From contig CALBTS010000619.1 of assembly GCA_937968035.1 (NCBI GenBank), forward strand, positions 1 to 43,250: a stretch of DNA of 43,250 bases, written 5' to 3'. A program made the position numbers and the translations under genes. The stretch is from an uncultured Methanomethylovorans sp. GTDB lineage: Archaea > Halobacteriota > Methanosarcinia > Methanosarcinales > Methanosarcinaceae. The notes under the pieces were generated by a model. The model was not told the origin of the DNA and did no database searches. It saw nothing but the letters and a program-made list of their open reading frames with translations. This document shows positions 17,519 to 26,680 of the stretch, piece by piece (the stretch's first letter is position 1; every line of letters begins with the position of its first letter).

Positions 17519-17779
17519 TTCAACAGGTTTGCCTAATGCAGTGTTTTTATCTACTACTATGTAGTCTTTAATTGCTCTTACAGAAGTAAATGGAAGGAGA
17601 ATGTACTGGTCGTCTGTCCTGTACTTGGAAGTGTCAAGGCTCATGTCCGGCTTGACTATTAGGTCAATGAGGTCTCCTGTTTTCCCATCCATGACTATGT
17701 TGAAGAGCACACCCAGTTCAGTGCCATCCGTAGCCATTACCTGTTTGCTGGAGAGGTTCTTAGCAAATACCTTCGTCAT
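17516..17779 (-). CDS. PRC-barrel domain protein
   Basis: 87 aa from the ATG at 17779, which has GGGTGA five to six bases upstream; a GTG three codons earlier is less well placed. The sequence is a single PRC-barrel: FAKNLSSKQVMATDGTELGVLFNIVMD, GDLIDLIVKP and YILLPFTSVRAIKDYIVVD, where the conserved Gly-x-(V/L) and hydrophobic strands form the small beta-barrel first described in the photosynthetic reaction centre H subunit and RimM. Archaeal stand-alone versions are common and have been linked with RNA metabolism or cell division (CdpB-type proteins). I cannot choose between these roles. It sits just upstream of nothing on its strand and downstream of no obvious partner. Confidence 0.8.
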   Translation of the reverse strand: MTKVFAKNLSSKQVMATDGTELGVLFNIVMDGKTGDLIDLIVKPDMSLDTSKYRTDDQYILLPFTSVRAIKDYIVVDKNTALGKPVE

Positions 17780-17814
17780 GTAGTTCACCCGATAACTCTA
17801 AACTTTTCATATAT

Positions 17815-20052
17815 TTATCTGTATCCTATATAAGAGCTTGTTTCTTCTTTCGGCATCCCGCCCTTGAAAAGCTCATGTATCTTCTTATAGTATCCCATAA
17901 GGTTCTCGGAAAGGGTGGGTCTTACCTTATTCAGTGCTTCCATGAAATACTTCATGTCCACATTCTCTATATTGAAGTTCTCTCTCAGGGCAAGCATCAC
18001 AGCTTCCCTGCATACTGCTTCGATGTCAGCACCCACGTATCCTTCCGTGATGTTCGCAAGTTCATCAATAGATACGTTGCTTGCAAGAGGTATATTTCTT
18101 GTGTGTATCTGGAAGATGCTTCTCCTTCCTTCCCTCGTGGACTGGCCCACAAGTACAAGCCTGTCAAACCTTCCTGCGCGCAGCAAGGCAGGGTCGATCA
18201 TGTCCGGCCTGTTAGTTGCAGCGATCACAACTATCTCTTTCAGAGCTTCGAGGCCGTCGAGTTCAGTAAGCAACTGGTTCACAACTCTTTCAGAGACCTT
18301 TGCATCTTCGGACATGGAACTTCTTGCAGATGCAATTGAATCTATCTCATCGAAGAACACCACGCATGGGGCTACCTGTCTTGCCTTCTTGAATATCTCC
18401 CTGATCGCACGTTCAGACTCTCCCACCCATTTAGACAGCATCTCAGGTCCTTTGATACTGATGAAATTGGCGTTGGATTCATTGGCAACAGCCTGTGCTA
18501 CAAGGGTTTTGCCTGTGCCGGGTGGACCGAACAGCAGAATTCCTTTAGGAGGCTTTATACCCATCTGTACGAACTTCTCAGGCTTTGTGATAGGCCATTC
18601 CACAGCCTCAATGATCTCCTGTTTGACATTATCCAGTCCTCCCACGTCCTCCCACTTCACAGAGGGTATCTCGACAAGCACTTCACGCATTGCAGAAGGC
18701 CCTATCTCTCTTAAGGCGTTCTCAAAATCAGATCGTATAAGCACTATTTGCTCCAGTTTCTCCTGTGGGATCAGGTCATCGTCAAGGTTTATGTCCGGCA
18801 AGACTCTTCTCAATGCCCGCATAGCAGCTTCCTGCACAAGGGCCAGCAGGTCCGCACCTACAAATGCCTGTGTGTTCCTGGCTATCTCTTCAAGGTAATT
18901 CTCATCAACATCGCTTCCAAGAGGCACTCCACGTGTGTGTATCTGCAGGATCTCTAACCTGCCCCCAGCATCTGGAACACCGATCTCTATCTCTCTGTCG
19001 AACCTTCCTGGCCTGCGCAGTGCAGGATCGATAGCATCCAGCCGGTTCGTAGCTCCGATCACCACTACCTGTCCGCGCTCTTCCAGACCATCCATCATAG
19101 TGAGCAACTGGGCTACGACGCGGCGTTCCACTTCACCAGTAACGTTCTGCCTCTTTGGAGCAATGGAGTCTATCTCGTCAATGAATACTATGGATGGTGC
19201 ATCTTCTTCAGCCTCTTCGAAGATCTTGCGGATACGCTCTTCGCTTTCACCATAATATTTTCCCATGATCTCAGGGCCCGCTATGTAGAGGAAATTTGCC
19301 CTGGATTCATTTGCCACTGCCTTGGCTATAAGGGTCTTTCCTGTTCCGGGAGGTCCGTATAATATAATACCTTTCGGAGGTTCGATGTTCAACCGCTGGA
19401 AGAGTTCAGGATGTTTAAGAGGCAGTTCTATCATTTCCCTTACTCTCTGGATCTCATCCCCCAGTCCGCCTATATCCTCATAGGTGATCCCCCTGGCTGC
19501 GCTTTCATACCCTCTTACAGGCTTCTGGCGCAATTCGATCTCCGTGTTCTCAGTGACCATGAGCACTGAATCATGGGGCTGAGCCTCAACAGCAATAAGA
19601 GGTATTGCCTGCCCTCCAGAGGACTGACTTGTCATGGGCTGTGTCATGGAACTGATGATGGGTATTACATCACCTACCACAAAAGGCCGCTTCAATATGT
19701 TCCGTTTGATGATCTCTTTGATATGATCTCCATACTCCATCACCACGCCTTCCGGAGGTGCAAGTACTAAATGTGTAGCAGGTTCGAAATCTGCTTTTTT
19801 GATGGTAGCTCTTTCCCCTATACTAACTCCTGCGTTTTGCCGGATGAAGCCATCTATCCTTACAATACCCTGTCCCCAATCCTGACGGTCTGCTCTCCAC
19901 ACTTTAGCGCATGTTCTCCTCTTACCGGTTATTTCTACTATGTCTCCGGGAGAGAGCTGCAGGCTCAGGAGAGTGCTGGGGTCCAGACGAATGATGCCGC
20001 GTCCGAAATCGTTCGGATGTGCTTTTTCAACCTTGATCTGTACTTCGTCCAT
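17815..20052 (-). CDS. Cdc48/VAT-type AAA+ ATPase
   Basis: 745 aa from the ATG at 20052 (AGGATGA upstream). A longer in-frame reading to 20139 lacks family similarity. It is a hexameric unfoldase that acts with the proteasome and in protein quality control. The N-terminal double-psi barrel and four-stranded barrel span about 1-180. The D1 Walker A is GPPGTGKT (233-240) and D2 repeats it at 509-516. Both domains have DEID Walker B motifs ([26 protein letters not shown]), so both should hydrolyse ATP. Second-region-of-homology ATNR..D segments are present. The C-terminus ends in YIGYR, with Tyr at the penultimate position as in HbYX proteasome-docking tails. Confidence 0.95.
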   Translation of the reverse strand: MDEVQIKVEKAHPNDFGRGIIRLDPSTLLSLQLSPGDIVEITGKRRTCAKVWRADRQDWGQGIVRIDGFIRQNAGVSIGERATIKKADFEPATHLVLAPPEGVVMEYGDHIKEIIKRNILKRPFVVGDVIPIISSMTQPMTSQSSGGQAIPLIAVEAQPHDSVLMVTENTEIELRQKPVRGYESAARGITYEDIGGLGDEIQRVREMIELPLKHPELFQRLNIEPPKGIILYGPPGTGKTLIAKAVANESRANFLYIAGPEIMGKYYGESEERIRKIFEEAEEDAPSIVFIDEIDSIAPKRQNVTGEVERRVVAQLLTMMDGLEERGQVVVIGATNRLDAIDPALRRPGRFDREIEIGVPDAGGRLEILQIHTRGVPLGSDVDENYLEEIARNTQAFVGADLLALVQEAAMRALRRVLPDINLDDDLIPQEKLEQIVLIRSDFENALREIGPSAMREVLVEIPSVKWEDVGGLDNVKQEIIEAVEWPITKPEKFVQMGIKPPKGILLFGPPGTGKTLVAQAVANESNANFISIKGPEMLSKWVGESERAIREIFKKARQVAPCVVFFDEIDSIASARSSMSEDAKVSERVVNQLLTELDGLEALKEIVVIAATNRPDMIDPALLRAGRFDRLVLVGQSTREGRRSIFQIHTRNIPLASNVSIDELANITEGYVGADIEAVCREAVMLALRENFNIENVDMKYFMEALNKVRPTLSENLMGYYKKIHELFKGGMPKEETSSYIGYR

Positions 20053-20171
20053 GATGTCATCCTGTAATTGAATCTCATATATAGTCCGATTATAGGTATT
20101 TATTTTTATCTGATACATAAAAATGCATGTGGTGGTCACTTGCTAATATATGAAAGATGGGGGAGAAAAAT

Positions 20172-20182
20172 CTTTTTAATTT
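20172..20182 (+). promoter_or_regulatory. TATA-like box for the flavodoxin-like gene
   Basis: TTTTAATTTA-like sequence about 27 bases before the ATG at 20204, with no ribosome binding site between; a leaderless transcript is likely. Confidence 0.5.
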
Positions 20183-20203
20183 ATTGTATTACTTGTACCT
20201 TTT

Positions 20204-20857
20204 ATGGGGTTAAAGGCTTTATTTCTGAACTGTACTTTGAAGAGATCACCACAGATCTCTAATACACAAGCATTGATAGACAAGGCTGTGGGGCTTTTTT
20301 CAGATATGGGAGTGAAAAGTGAGTGCATACGGATCGTGGACCATAAAATTCCCTTTGGTGTTTCTTCAGACGAAGGTCAAGGCGATGAATGGCCACTGAT
20401 ACTTTCAAAGATAAAGGCATGCGATATCCTTGTGATGTGCTCTCCCATCTGGTTCGGTGTTCGTTCCTCTGTGGCACAGATGGTGATAGAAAGGTTGGAC
20501 GGAACTTATGAGGAGTCTGATCCGCAGACTGGTCAGTTTCCCCTCTACGGAAAGGTTGCAGGTGTGCTTATTACCGGCAATGAGGATGGAGCACATGATG
20601 TAGCTGCCAATACTCTGTTCAATCTGACACACCTGGGCTGCACGGTGCCCCCAAATGTAGACAGCTATTGGGTGGGGCCAGCCGGGCCGGGCCCAAGCTA
20701 CATTGCAGCCGGTGGTGAAAGACACCTTTATACCAACAAAACTGTTAGATACATAGTACACAATCTCACCTACTTCGCAAAACTGTTGCAAGCAAACCCT
20801 ATCCCCACCAACCTGAAAGAACTGTATGCAGAAGCTGTAAAGGAAAGCGATCCATAG
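20204..20857 (+). CDS. Flavodoxin-fold NAD(P)H/FMN reductase-like protein
   Basis: 217 aa. The N-terminal KALFLNCTLKRSPQISNTQALID matches the FMN phosphate-binding loop of the NADPH-dependent FMN reductase/flavodoxin-like family. CDILVMCSPIWFGVRSSVAQMVIERLD at about 72-98 is the second flavin-contact segment (P-x-W-x-G-x..S), and VAGVLITGNEDGAHD is the third strand. It should bind FMN and transfer electrons, but the physiological donor and acceptor are unknown. A later GPAGPGPSYIAAGG stretch may cover the flavin. It stands alone between a leaderless promoter and a T-rich terminator region. It is not the Fe-S flavoprotein Isf, since the compact Cys motif is absent. Confidence 0.78.
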   Translation: MGLKALFLNCTLKRSPQISNTQALIDKAVGLFSDMGVKSECIRIVDHKIPFGVSSDEGQGDEWPLILSKIKACDILVMCSPIWFGVRSSVAQMVIERLDGTYEESDPQTGQFPLYGKVAGVLITGNEDGAHDVAANTLFNLTHLGCTVPPNVDSYWVGPAGPGPSYIAAGGERHLYTNKTVRYIVHNLTYFAKLLQANPIPTNLKELYAEAVKESDP

Positions 20858-20877
20858 CCTGGATACATTGTCTTAAT

Positions 20878-20934
20878 ATGATAATGCCTGTTGAAGATTA
20901 TCATGGGTATTGAAGATTATACTAGCTTTTTTTT
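20878..20934 (+). promoter_or_regulatory. Inverted and direct repeats with T-tract before the QueG-like gene
   Basis: Inverted repeat ATGATAAT (20878-20885) / ATTATCAT (20897-20904). Overlapping it is a direct repeat TTGAAGATTAT at 20891-20901 and 20910-20920, 19 bases apart. A run of eight Ts follows, merging into TTTATATAC, a TATA-like box about 55 bases before the next start. It may be a terminator for the flavodoxin-like gene, an operator for the next gene, or both. Confidence 0.4.
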
Positions 20935-20991
20935 ATATACTCCCATATTGCTGTTTACTATGCAGGCACAATTTTCTGCAGGAGACAAACA

Positions 20992-21774
20992 TTGGATCTG
21001 AAAGAGGAGATACGAAGTAAAGCTATGGAAAAGGGATTCCAGCTTTTCGGTGTTTCAGACATAAACAAAATGGAGGATGTCGAGTTTCCACCCGGACGTG
21101 GGCTTGTAAAGCCTTCTGAATTTATGTCGGATGCAAAATCACTTGTAGTTCTGGGTATGGTGATCTGGGACGAAGGTATGAACGCTGCAATAAGTACTCC
21201 CGGTACTGGTGATTTTAGCGGAGGCGAAGCAGAATATTATAATCTATATTACGAAACGGTGGAAACACGTGCATGGAGACTGGCTCAATGGCTATGGGAT
21301 GATAAAGGCATCAAGGCGACACCCACCCATTCAGTGCATGTGAAAGTGGCAGCGTATCTCGCAGGCCTTGGTTTCATAGGCCACAATACTCAGGTGATAA
21401 CCCCTGAATATGGTCCAAGGGTACGCTGGATAGCTTTGCTCACTACCGCTGAACTAATGCCCGACCAGCCTTTTTCCCGGAACCTGTGTGCAGAGCAACC
21501 GCTGTGCCAGCAAGAATCATTGTGCGTAAAAGCGTGTCCTTATGGTGCGATTATTCCAGGTCCGTCACAGGGAGTTCCACCTGGTGAAAAAGTGATATAT
21601 GATAAATGTGTGGTAGCACACGAACTTGAAAAGGATATAGATCATAAATGGGAGAAGCATATCCGCAGGATAACAGAACGTGGATTTATGGAATGTACAA
21701 TATGTAATCTTGCTTGTCCTTATGGCAAAAATGTAGATGTTCAGATTATTCCCAGAAAAAGGGGTCTTGCCTGA
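20992..21774 (+). CDS. 4Fe-4S protein of the epoxyqueuosine reductase (QueG)-like family
   Basis: 260 aa. A TTG start at 20992 is chosen because AGGAG (20980-20984) precedes it by 7 bases; the next Met would cut into the conserved start. The segment VAAYLAGLGFIGHNTQVITPEYGPRVR is the hallmark shared by QueG and reductive-dehalogenase-like proteins, where it shapes the corrinoid pocket. Cysteines at 172, 178, 182, 206, 235, 238 and 242 (with 166) supply two 4Fe-4S clusters, e.g. CTICNLACP. Archaea use archaeosine rather than the QueG route, so the true substrate is probably something else; a cobamide-dependent reductase is possible. No Tat signal is present, unlike respiratory dehalogenases. 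Confidence 0.75.
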   Translation: MDLKEEIRSKAMEKGFQLFGVSDINKMEDVEFPPGRGLVKPSEFMSDAKSLVVLGMVIWDEGMNAAISTPGTGDFSGGEAEYYNLYYETVETRAWRLAQWLWDDKGIKATPTHSVHVKVAAYLAGLGFIGHNTQVITPEYGPRVRWIALLTTAELMPDQPFSRNLCAEQPLCQQESLCVKACPYGAIIPGPSQGVPPGEKVIYDKCVVAHELEKDIDHKWEKHIRRITERGFMECTICNLACPYGKNVDVQIIPRKRGLA

Positions 21775-22161
21775 AAGCAAGAACTATTTTTTAATTTTTG
21801 ATAGTAAAGGACAAAATTGTTGTAGTGTCTTTCTGTATAGGTCTTTCATCTACATTTCAGGGTGCAGATGTACAATCCTCTAAAAAAGTTCCTTTTTGTC
21901 TTTGTAGAACACCAGTATCTTTATTGGATCACAAGAGTTCACAGAGAATGGAAAGTGAAGTTAAGTAATTCTCTGTGATTTCCGTGTTCTCTGTGATCAT
22001 TGTTAACGCTGGTATATTCATGCGTATTTCTGCAGAACCTGTAATTTGTAAGCACTGACAAATTTATGTATCAGTCAAAAATCTCTCTTGTAGATTTGGT
22101 CAAATTCTTTATATATGACGCTATACATATTTATATTCACCAAAACCATGGGGGTGAGTTT
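21775..22161. other. Gap with imperfect CTCTGTGA palindrome/repeat cluster
   Basis: 387 bases with no convincing gene. TCACAGAGAAT (21939-21949) is the exact reverse complement of ATTCTCTGTGA (21968-21978), and TTCTCTGTGA recurs at 21987-21996, 18 bases after its first copy. GATCACAAGAG (21928-21938) is a partial mirror of the last copy. The cluster covers about 70 bases. It could be a hairpin or a copy of a dispersed intergenic repeat. The right-hand part holds the DUF378 promoter: CTTTATATATG at 22107-22117, then GGGGGTGA at 22150-22157. Confidence 0.45.
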
Positions 22162-22359
22162 TTGGCAGAGAAAAGTACGTTAGACTGGATAGCATTAGTC
22201 TTGGTTGTAATCGGAGGCCTCAACTGGGGACTCTTCGGGATATCCCAGGACCTGAACCTGGTGGCACTTATATTCGGCTACAGCATCATAGCAAGGATCG
22301 TTTACATCCTTGTAGGTCTGTCCGCATTGTATATGATCTATTATGCAACCAAGAAATAA
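22162..22359 (+). CDS. DUF378 family small membrane protein
   Basis: 65 aa from the TTG at 22162, which is preceded by GGGGGTGA (22150-22157). Longer in-frame readings add a segment with no family similarity. Two membrane helices are seen: STLDWIALVLVVIGGLNWGL and ARIVYILVGLSALYMIYYA. The GGLNWGLFG motif in the first helix and the short linker with LNLVALIFG are typical of DUF378 proteins, whose function is unknown. It is monocistronic: its own TATA-like box is upstream and a strong hairpin follows. Confidence 0.82.
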   Translation: MAEKSTLDWIALVLVVIGGLNWGLFGISQDLNLVALIFGYSIIARIVYILVGLSALYMIYYATKK

Positions 22360-22361
22360 AG

Positions 22362-22400
22362 ATGGTCAGTCTTTCAAAGACCTGACCATTTTATCTTTTC
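22362..22400. terminator. Bidirectional hairpin between DUF378 gene and purL
   Basis: ATGGTCAGTCTTT (22362-22374) pairs with AAAGACCTGACCAT (22376-22389) through about 13 bp with one bulged base. TTTATCTTTT follows on the plus strand. It lies between two convergent genes and probably ends both transcripts. Confidence 0.65.
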
Positions 22401-22409
22401 ATCACTTTT

Positions 22410-24557
22410 TTATTCCATCATCTGTTTCATAAGGCTGTTTCTTGCCACTTCAATTTCGGGAAGTGAGATCTCAACGGAGGTTTCGGCCAGCCTTATATTT
22501 AATTTGTCGCCGCCCACACTACCTACGATCGCATAGGGTACCCCCTGCAGTGCTTCCTCTATTACTTTGGGTTCAGGGGTTGTAAGGATGGCTCTTATAT
22601 AAGACTCAGAGAAAAGAACATCGTCTGCTCTCAGACCCTCACAGGCCTTACTGAGATCCACATCTGCTCCCATGCATGTACACATCTCGCAGAATGCGAT
22701 TCCCAATCCACCCAATGAAACATCATGGGAGGACGTGACCTTTCCCGTGTTCACGGCGCTGATCACAGAATCCACTATAGAGGTAGCATTCTCAGGCACT
22801 TTAGGAGCGTTACCGTCCATCTTCTTACCGAGCAGGCTGTAATATTCGGAACCTCCCAGCTCATCCCGTGTCTCTCCAACAAGTATTATCGTGTCACCCA
22901 CATTAGAGAAAGAGGACAGGGGGGTACCTGCAACATTATTTGTTGTTCCCACGACCCCTATGGATGGAGTGGGGAGGATCGCAGTATCAAATTCATCACT
23001 TTCATTATATAGTGATACGTTCCCACCTACCACGGGTATTTGCAATTCTCTGGCACCATCACCCAATCCAAGTATGGCATGCTTGAAGTACCAGTATATA
23101 TCAGGTCTTTGAGGGTTGCCAAAATTCAGACAGTCCACAAGGGCCAGTCCTTTACCTCCTTTGACTGCAATGTTCATGGCATTTTCATAAACAGTACCCT
23201 TTCCCCCATGATAGGGGTCCAGCATGGTATGCCTGGGATTGCAGCCGCATGAGAGTATTATTCCCTTATTGCCCTCTATGCGTAATACGGAAGCATCATC
23301 TCCTGGTTTTACCGTGGTCCTTATCTGCACTTCGTGATCATATTGTCTGTATATCCATTCCTTTGATGCCACATTATGAGAGGAAAGCACGTTCAAAAGT
23401 GCCTGTTTAAGATCAACTGGCATTTCTGGCTTTTCCCATGATATTTTTTCGGCGGGTGAGCTGGCAGGCATTTCACAGGTGGGTGCACCTTCAGCAAGCA
23501 GTTTGATCGGGATATCGACAACAGTCTCTCCCTTGAAATCCACTGTGTAATATGGTCTTTCAGTGAGTTCTCCTATCATGCTGGCGTTCAGATCATATTT
23601 CTTTGCTATGGCCAGTACAGCTTCCACGTTCTGCGGTTCTACTTCAAAGAGCATACGTTCCTGGGATTCTGCAATGAGGATCTCGTAAGGCACCATGCCT
23701 TTTTCCCTGAGTATGACATTATCAGCGATTATCTGCATTCCCATATCTCCCTTGGATGCCATTTCTGAACTGGCACCCGCAAGGCCTGCTGCACCCAGGT
23801 CCCTGCAGGATCTCACATATCCTGCTCCGACTACTTCCAGCGTCGCTTCTATGAGCAGTTTCTCTGTGAAAGGATCACCTATCTGGATACTGGGCCTGTC
23901 CTCTGCTTCGGAACTCTCGGAAAGGTCCCTGGATGCGAAGGATGCACCTCCCAGCCCGTCCCTGCCAGTGGTGGATCCCATGAGGATCATCTTATTTCCT
24001 GCCTTCTGGGCTTTTGCTGTCACTATGTTCTCTTTCCTTGCAAGTCCTATGCATGCGACGTTTACAAGAGGGTTACCACTATAGGTCTCATCAAAGAATG
24101 CTTCTCCTCTTACCACAGGCACGCCTATACAATTACCATAGCTTGCGATACCTTCGATGATGTGTTCGAAAAGATAAAGGTTCTTAGGGGTATTGAGGGG
24201 CCCGAAATACAGGGGGTCCATAAGGGCTATAGGTCTCGCTCCCATGGATATAATATCCCTTACAATGCCTCCCACACCCGTTGCAGCACCGTTGTGGGGG
24301 TCTACGTATGATGGATGGTTGTGACTTTCCATACCTATTGCAAGCACCCAGCCGTCTTCAAAGTCCACGATAGCAGCATCATCTCCAGGTCCTATGATAA
24401 CCTTCTCGCCGGTTGTGGTAAAAGTCTTCAGTAAAGGTCCACTGGAGCGATATGAACAATGCTCGCTCCACAAATTGAGGAAACATCCCTGTTCCACAAT
24501 GTTGGGTTCTCTTCCCATTTTTTCAGTTATAAGCTTGAAATCGTTCTCTTGTAACAT
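22410..24557 (-). CDS. purL: Phosphoribosylformylglycinamidine synthase subunit PurL
   Basis: 715 aa from the ATG at 24557 (GAGG six bases upstream); an in-frame ATG at 24581 would add eight residues. PurL is the synthetase subunit for the fourth step of purine synthesis, working with PurS and PurQ, which are not in this window. The N-terminal [18 protein letters not shown] contains the EHCSY/R signature with the catalytic His. [12 protein letters not shown] and [13 protein letters not shown] carry ATP and metal ligands. The second half repeats the AIRS-like fold ([23 protein letters not shown]). It is the small, multi-subunit form, not the fused eukaryote/gamma-proteobacterial enzyme. Confidence 0.96.
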   Translation of the reverse strand: MLQENDFKLITEKMGREPNIVEQGCFLNLWSEHCSYRSSGPLLKTFTTTGEKVIIGPGDDAAIVDFEDGWVLAIGMESHNHPSYVDPHNGAATGVGGIVRDIISMGARPIALMDPLYFGPLNTPKNLYLFEHIIEGIASYGNCIGVPVVRGEAFFDETYSGNPLVNVACIGLARKENIVTAKAQKAGNKMILMGSTTGRDGLGGASFASRDLSESSEAEDRPSIQIGDPFTEKLLIEATLEVVGAGYVRSCRDLGAAGLAGASSEMASKGDMGMQIIADNVILREKGMVPYEILIAESQERMLFEVEPQNVEAVLAIAKKYDLNASMIGELTERPYYTVDFKGETVVDIPIKLLAEGAPTCEMPASSPAEKISWEKPEMPVDLKQALLNVLSSHNVASKEWIYRQYDHEVQIRTTVKPGDDASVLRIEGNKGIILSCGCNPRHTMLDPYHGGKGTVYENAMNIAVKGGKGLALVDCLNFGNPQRPDIYWYFKHAILGLGDGARELQIPVVGGNVSLYNESDEFDTAILPTPSIGVVGTTNNVAGTPLSSFSNVGDTIILVGETRDELGGSEYYSLLGKKMDGNAPKVPENATSIVDSVISAVNTGKVTSSHDVSLGGLGIAFCEMCTCMGADVDLSKACEGLRADDVLFSESYIRAILTTPEPKVIEEALQGVPYAIVGSVGGDKLNIRLAETSVEISLPEIEVARNSLMKQMME

Positions 24558-24658
24558 TGTGTGCCTCAGACTACTATTCATTTCTGTGTTTATGTAGGCT
24601 TAAAAGCACTCAAGTTTAAAAAAGATTCCTTCATTAGACCTAAACCCCGTTCCTTTAT

Positions 24659-25012
24659 TCACGGAAGATCCATAGTGAGGTTTTCTCCGGGAATGAGTTT
24701 GCAGCGCTCTATGGAGCCGGAGTGCATTTCGACAATATATTTTGTCTTTTTAGGGGACTGTGTCAAACCTATCCAGGGTTTTAATCTTGCAGTGGCAAGT
24801 ATTTTCTTATTATCATCCAGAAAAACCACGTCTATTGGAAAAAATACAAAAAGCATGTGCACAGAAACGGATCTGGGAGAAGGTAGTATGAAGACAAGCG
24901 CATATCTTTCTGCAATGCTCTTTCGGAACATAAGCCCCCTTGACTGGCTTATTATACCTTCTGCAAATTCAATGTCAGATGCAACTAATTCACCATTAGG
25001 TTTTAATATCAT
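24659..25012 (-). CDS. DUF192 family protein
   Basis: 117 aa. The family core is evident: A.G...RGLMFRKS, then ALVFILPSP..VSVHMLFVFFPIDVVFLDDNKKI, and VEMHSGSIE near the end. DUF192 proteins are small beta-rich folds of unknown function, in archaea often cytoplasmic as here (no signal peptide). A TATA-like CTTAAATA about 25 bases upstream (25033-25040 on the minus strand) and no ribosome binding site suggest a leaderless gene. It shares its promoter region with divergent aIF1. It is not co-transcribed with purL, since a 100-base gap with its own start region lies between. Confidence 0.8.
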   Translation of the reverse strand: MILKPNGELVASDIEFAEGIISQSRGLMFRKSIAERYALVFILPSPRSVSVHMLFVFFPIDVVFLDDNKKILATARLKPWIGLTQSPKKTKYIVEMHSGSIERCKLIPGENLTMDLP

Positions 25013-25089
25013 TGCTGTTTACTTTATACGACTATTTAAGTATAGTTTATGGTCAAAATGTTTAATGTTCTTGGAGGAAATATCACTAG

Positions 25090-25398
25090 ATGAGTTCAGA
25101 AATGTGCCCTGTATGCGGATTGCCAATGGAATTGTGCATCTGCGAAGAAGTAGCAAAAGAGCAGCAAAGAATTACCGTGAAGGTCAACAGAAGAAGGTAT
25201 GGGAAGGAAGTGACTGTCGTAGAAGGTTTTGATGCACATGAGATCGACCTCCACGAACTATCGACCTATCTGAAATCCAAGTTTGCATGTGGTGGAACTG
25301 TCAGGGATAATGCTGTTGAGTTGCAGGGCAACCATCTGTCTCGCATGAAGGACGTTCTTGTTGAAAGGGGTTTTTCTCCGGAGCAGATCAAAGATTAA
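25090..25398 (+). CDS. Translation initiation factor aIF1 (SUI1 family)
   Basis: 102 aa. The SUI1 domain occupies residues about 25-100: [41 protein letters not shown] and the C-terminal [12 protein letters not shown]. It monitors start-codon selection on the small ribosomal subunit. The N-terminal C6-x2-C9-x6-C16-x-C18 pattern is a small zinc-finger-like tail found in many archaeal aIF1 proteins. GGAGG lies 12 bases before the ATG, somewhat far. The gene is apparently monocistronic, with a 118-base gap before iscS. Confidence 0.93.
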   Translation: MSSEMCPVCGLPMELCICEEVAKEQQRITVKVNRRRYGKEVTVVEGFDAHEIDLHELSTYLKSKFACGGTVRDNAVELQGNHLSRMKDVLVERGFSPEQIKD

Positions 25399-25475
25399 AC
25401 ACTTTAATTTAACTGTAAATCGTATCTTCCAGTTACTTACCTTTAATTTTCCAAAGTATCAAATTTATTCATTTT

Positions 25476-25520
25476 ATGGGAAGGAGTAAATCCGTCAGTT
25501 ATTCACAAGGTGAAGCATGA
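25476..25520 (+). CDS. Possible 14-codon leader ORF coupled to iscS
   Basis: ATG at 25476 opens a 14-codon reading frame (MGRSKSVSYSQGEA) whose TGA overlaps the iscS ATG in ATGA, the coupling arrangement used between real genes here. T/A-rich TTTAATTTT at about 25442-25450 could be a TATA box for a leaderless start at this ATG. It is very short and may be chance. If translated, it would couple iscS expression to its own translation. Confidence 0.25.
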   Translation: MGRSKSVSYSQGEA

Positions 25521-26680
25521 AACGTATATATCTGGATCACAGTGCAACCACACATGTGGATACCAGGGTTCTGGAGGCCATGCTCCCTTATTTTAGTGAA
25601 AAGTTCGGAAATGCTTCAAGTTTACACTCTTTTGGACTGGAAGCTGCAGAAGCACTATCCTCTTCCCGGGAACAGGTGGCTGCAGCACTGGGTGCTGAAC
25701 CGCAGGAGATCATTTTCACATCAGGTGGCACCGAATCTGACAATATGGCAATAAAAGGCTCTGCATACATGTGTTCTTCCCGGGGCAGGCATATTATCAC
25801 TTCCGTTATAGAACATCCTGCAGTATTACGCACCTGTGAGCAGCTTGAGAAAGAGGGTTTCGAAGTTACCTATGTGCCAGTGGATAATGAAGGCATAGTT
25901 GATATGCAGTTCCTTGAGGATTCCATAAGAGAAGATACCATTCTTGTAAGTATAATGCATGCCAATAATGAGATTGGAACTGTTCAGCCAATAAAGGAAA
26001 TTAGTGAGCTCATAGAAGGACGGGAAATAGTCCTTCACACCGATGCTGTCCAGTCCGTGGGTAAGATACCTGTTGATGTGAATGAACTGGGTGTGGATAT
26101 GTTGTCCATATCTTCCCACAAGCTCCACGGTCCTAAAGGTGTGGGAGCCCTATACTTGCGTAGTGGTGTCAATATCCTGCCTCTTGTGCAGGGTGGTGGC
26201 CACGAACGCGGGCTGCGTCCGGGTACCGAGAACATCCCGGGTATCGTGGGTTTTGCAAAGGCCATGGCCATTGCCAGGGATCAACTGGAAGCTGATTCCA
26301 AGCACATGCAACATCTGCGGGATTCTATGATAGAAAAGGTCCGCAGCAGAATACCGTATGCAAGACTTAACGGTCATGAAAAAAAGCGTCTTCCGAACAA
26401 TGTGAACATGAGTTTCAGGCATGTGGAAGGTGAATCTTTGCTTATGCTCCTTGATATGAAGGGTGTTGCTGTTTCCACCGGCTCGGCATGTTCCTCTAAA
26501 TCCCAAAAGGCTTCTCACGTGCTAAAGGCCATTGATCCTGGTGTAGATTATATACATGGTTCATTGAGGTTCACCCTGGGGAGAGAGAACACTATGGAAG
26601 AGATCGACCTTGTAGTTGATCTTCTTGAGGAGGCCGTCATGAAGCTGCGCCAGATGTCACCCTTCGAGGAGGAGAAATAA
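25517..26680 (+). CDS. iscS: Cysteine desulfurase IscS/NifS type
   Basis: 387 aa. A PLP enzyme that takes sulfur from cysteine and passes it to the scaffold protein encoded next. Motifs: YLDHSATT at the start, TSGGTESDN (PLP phosphate), EHPAVLRTCE, the Schiff-base lysine K202 in SSHKLHGPKG, and the catalytic Cys C325 in STGSACSS on the mobile loop. The Lys is intact, unlike the Lys-lacking homologue reported from Archaeoglobus. AAGGTGA precedes the ATG by a few bases. It shares one base with iscU (TAATG). No iscA, hscA/B or ferredoxin gene follows, so this is a minimal ISC system. Confidence 0.95.
   Translation: MKRIYLDHSATTHVDTRVLEAMLPYFSEKFGNASSLHSFGLEAAEALSSSREQVAAALGAEPQEIIFTSGGTESDNMAIKGSAYMCSSRGRHIITSVIEHPAVLRTCEQLEKEGFEVTYVPVDNEGIVDMQFLEDSIREDTILVSIMHANNEIGTVQPIKEISELIEGREIVLHTDAVQSVGKIPVDVNELGVDMLSISSHKLHGPKGVGALYLRSGVNILPLVQGGGHERGLRPGTENIPGIVGFAKAMAIARDQLEADSKHMQHLRDSMIEKVRSRIPYARLNGHEKKRLPNNVNMSFRHVEGESLLMLLDMKGVAVSTGSACSSKSQKASHVLKAIDPGVDYIHGSLRFTLGRENTMEEIDLVVDLLEEAVMKLRQMSPFEEEK

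Noticed and set aside
17915..18898. Plus-strand open frame of 327 codons opposite the VAT ATPase
   Set aside because: Shadow of the AAA+ gene; no independent features.
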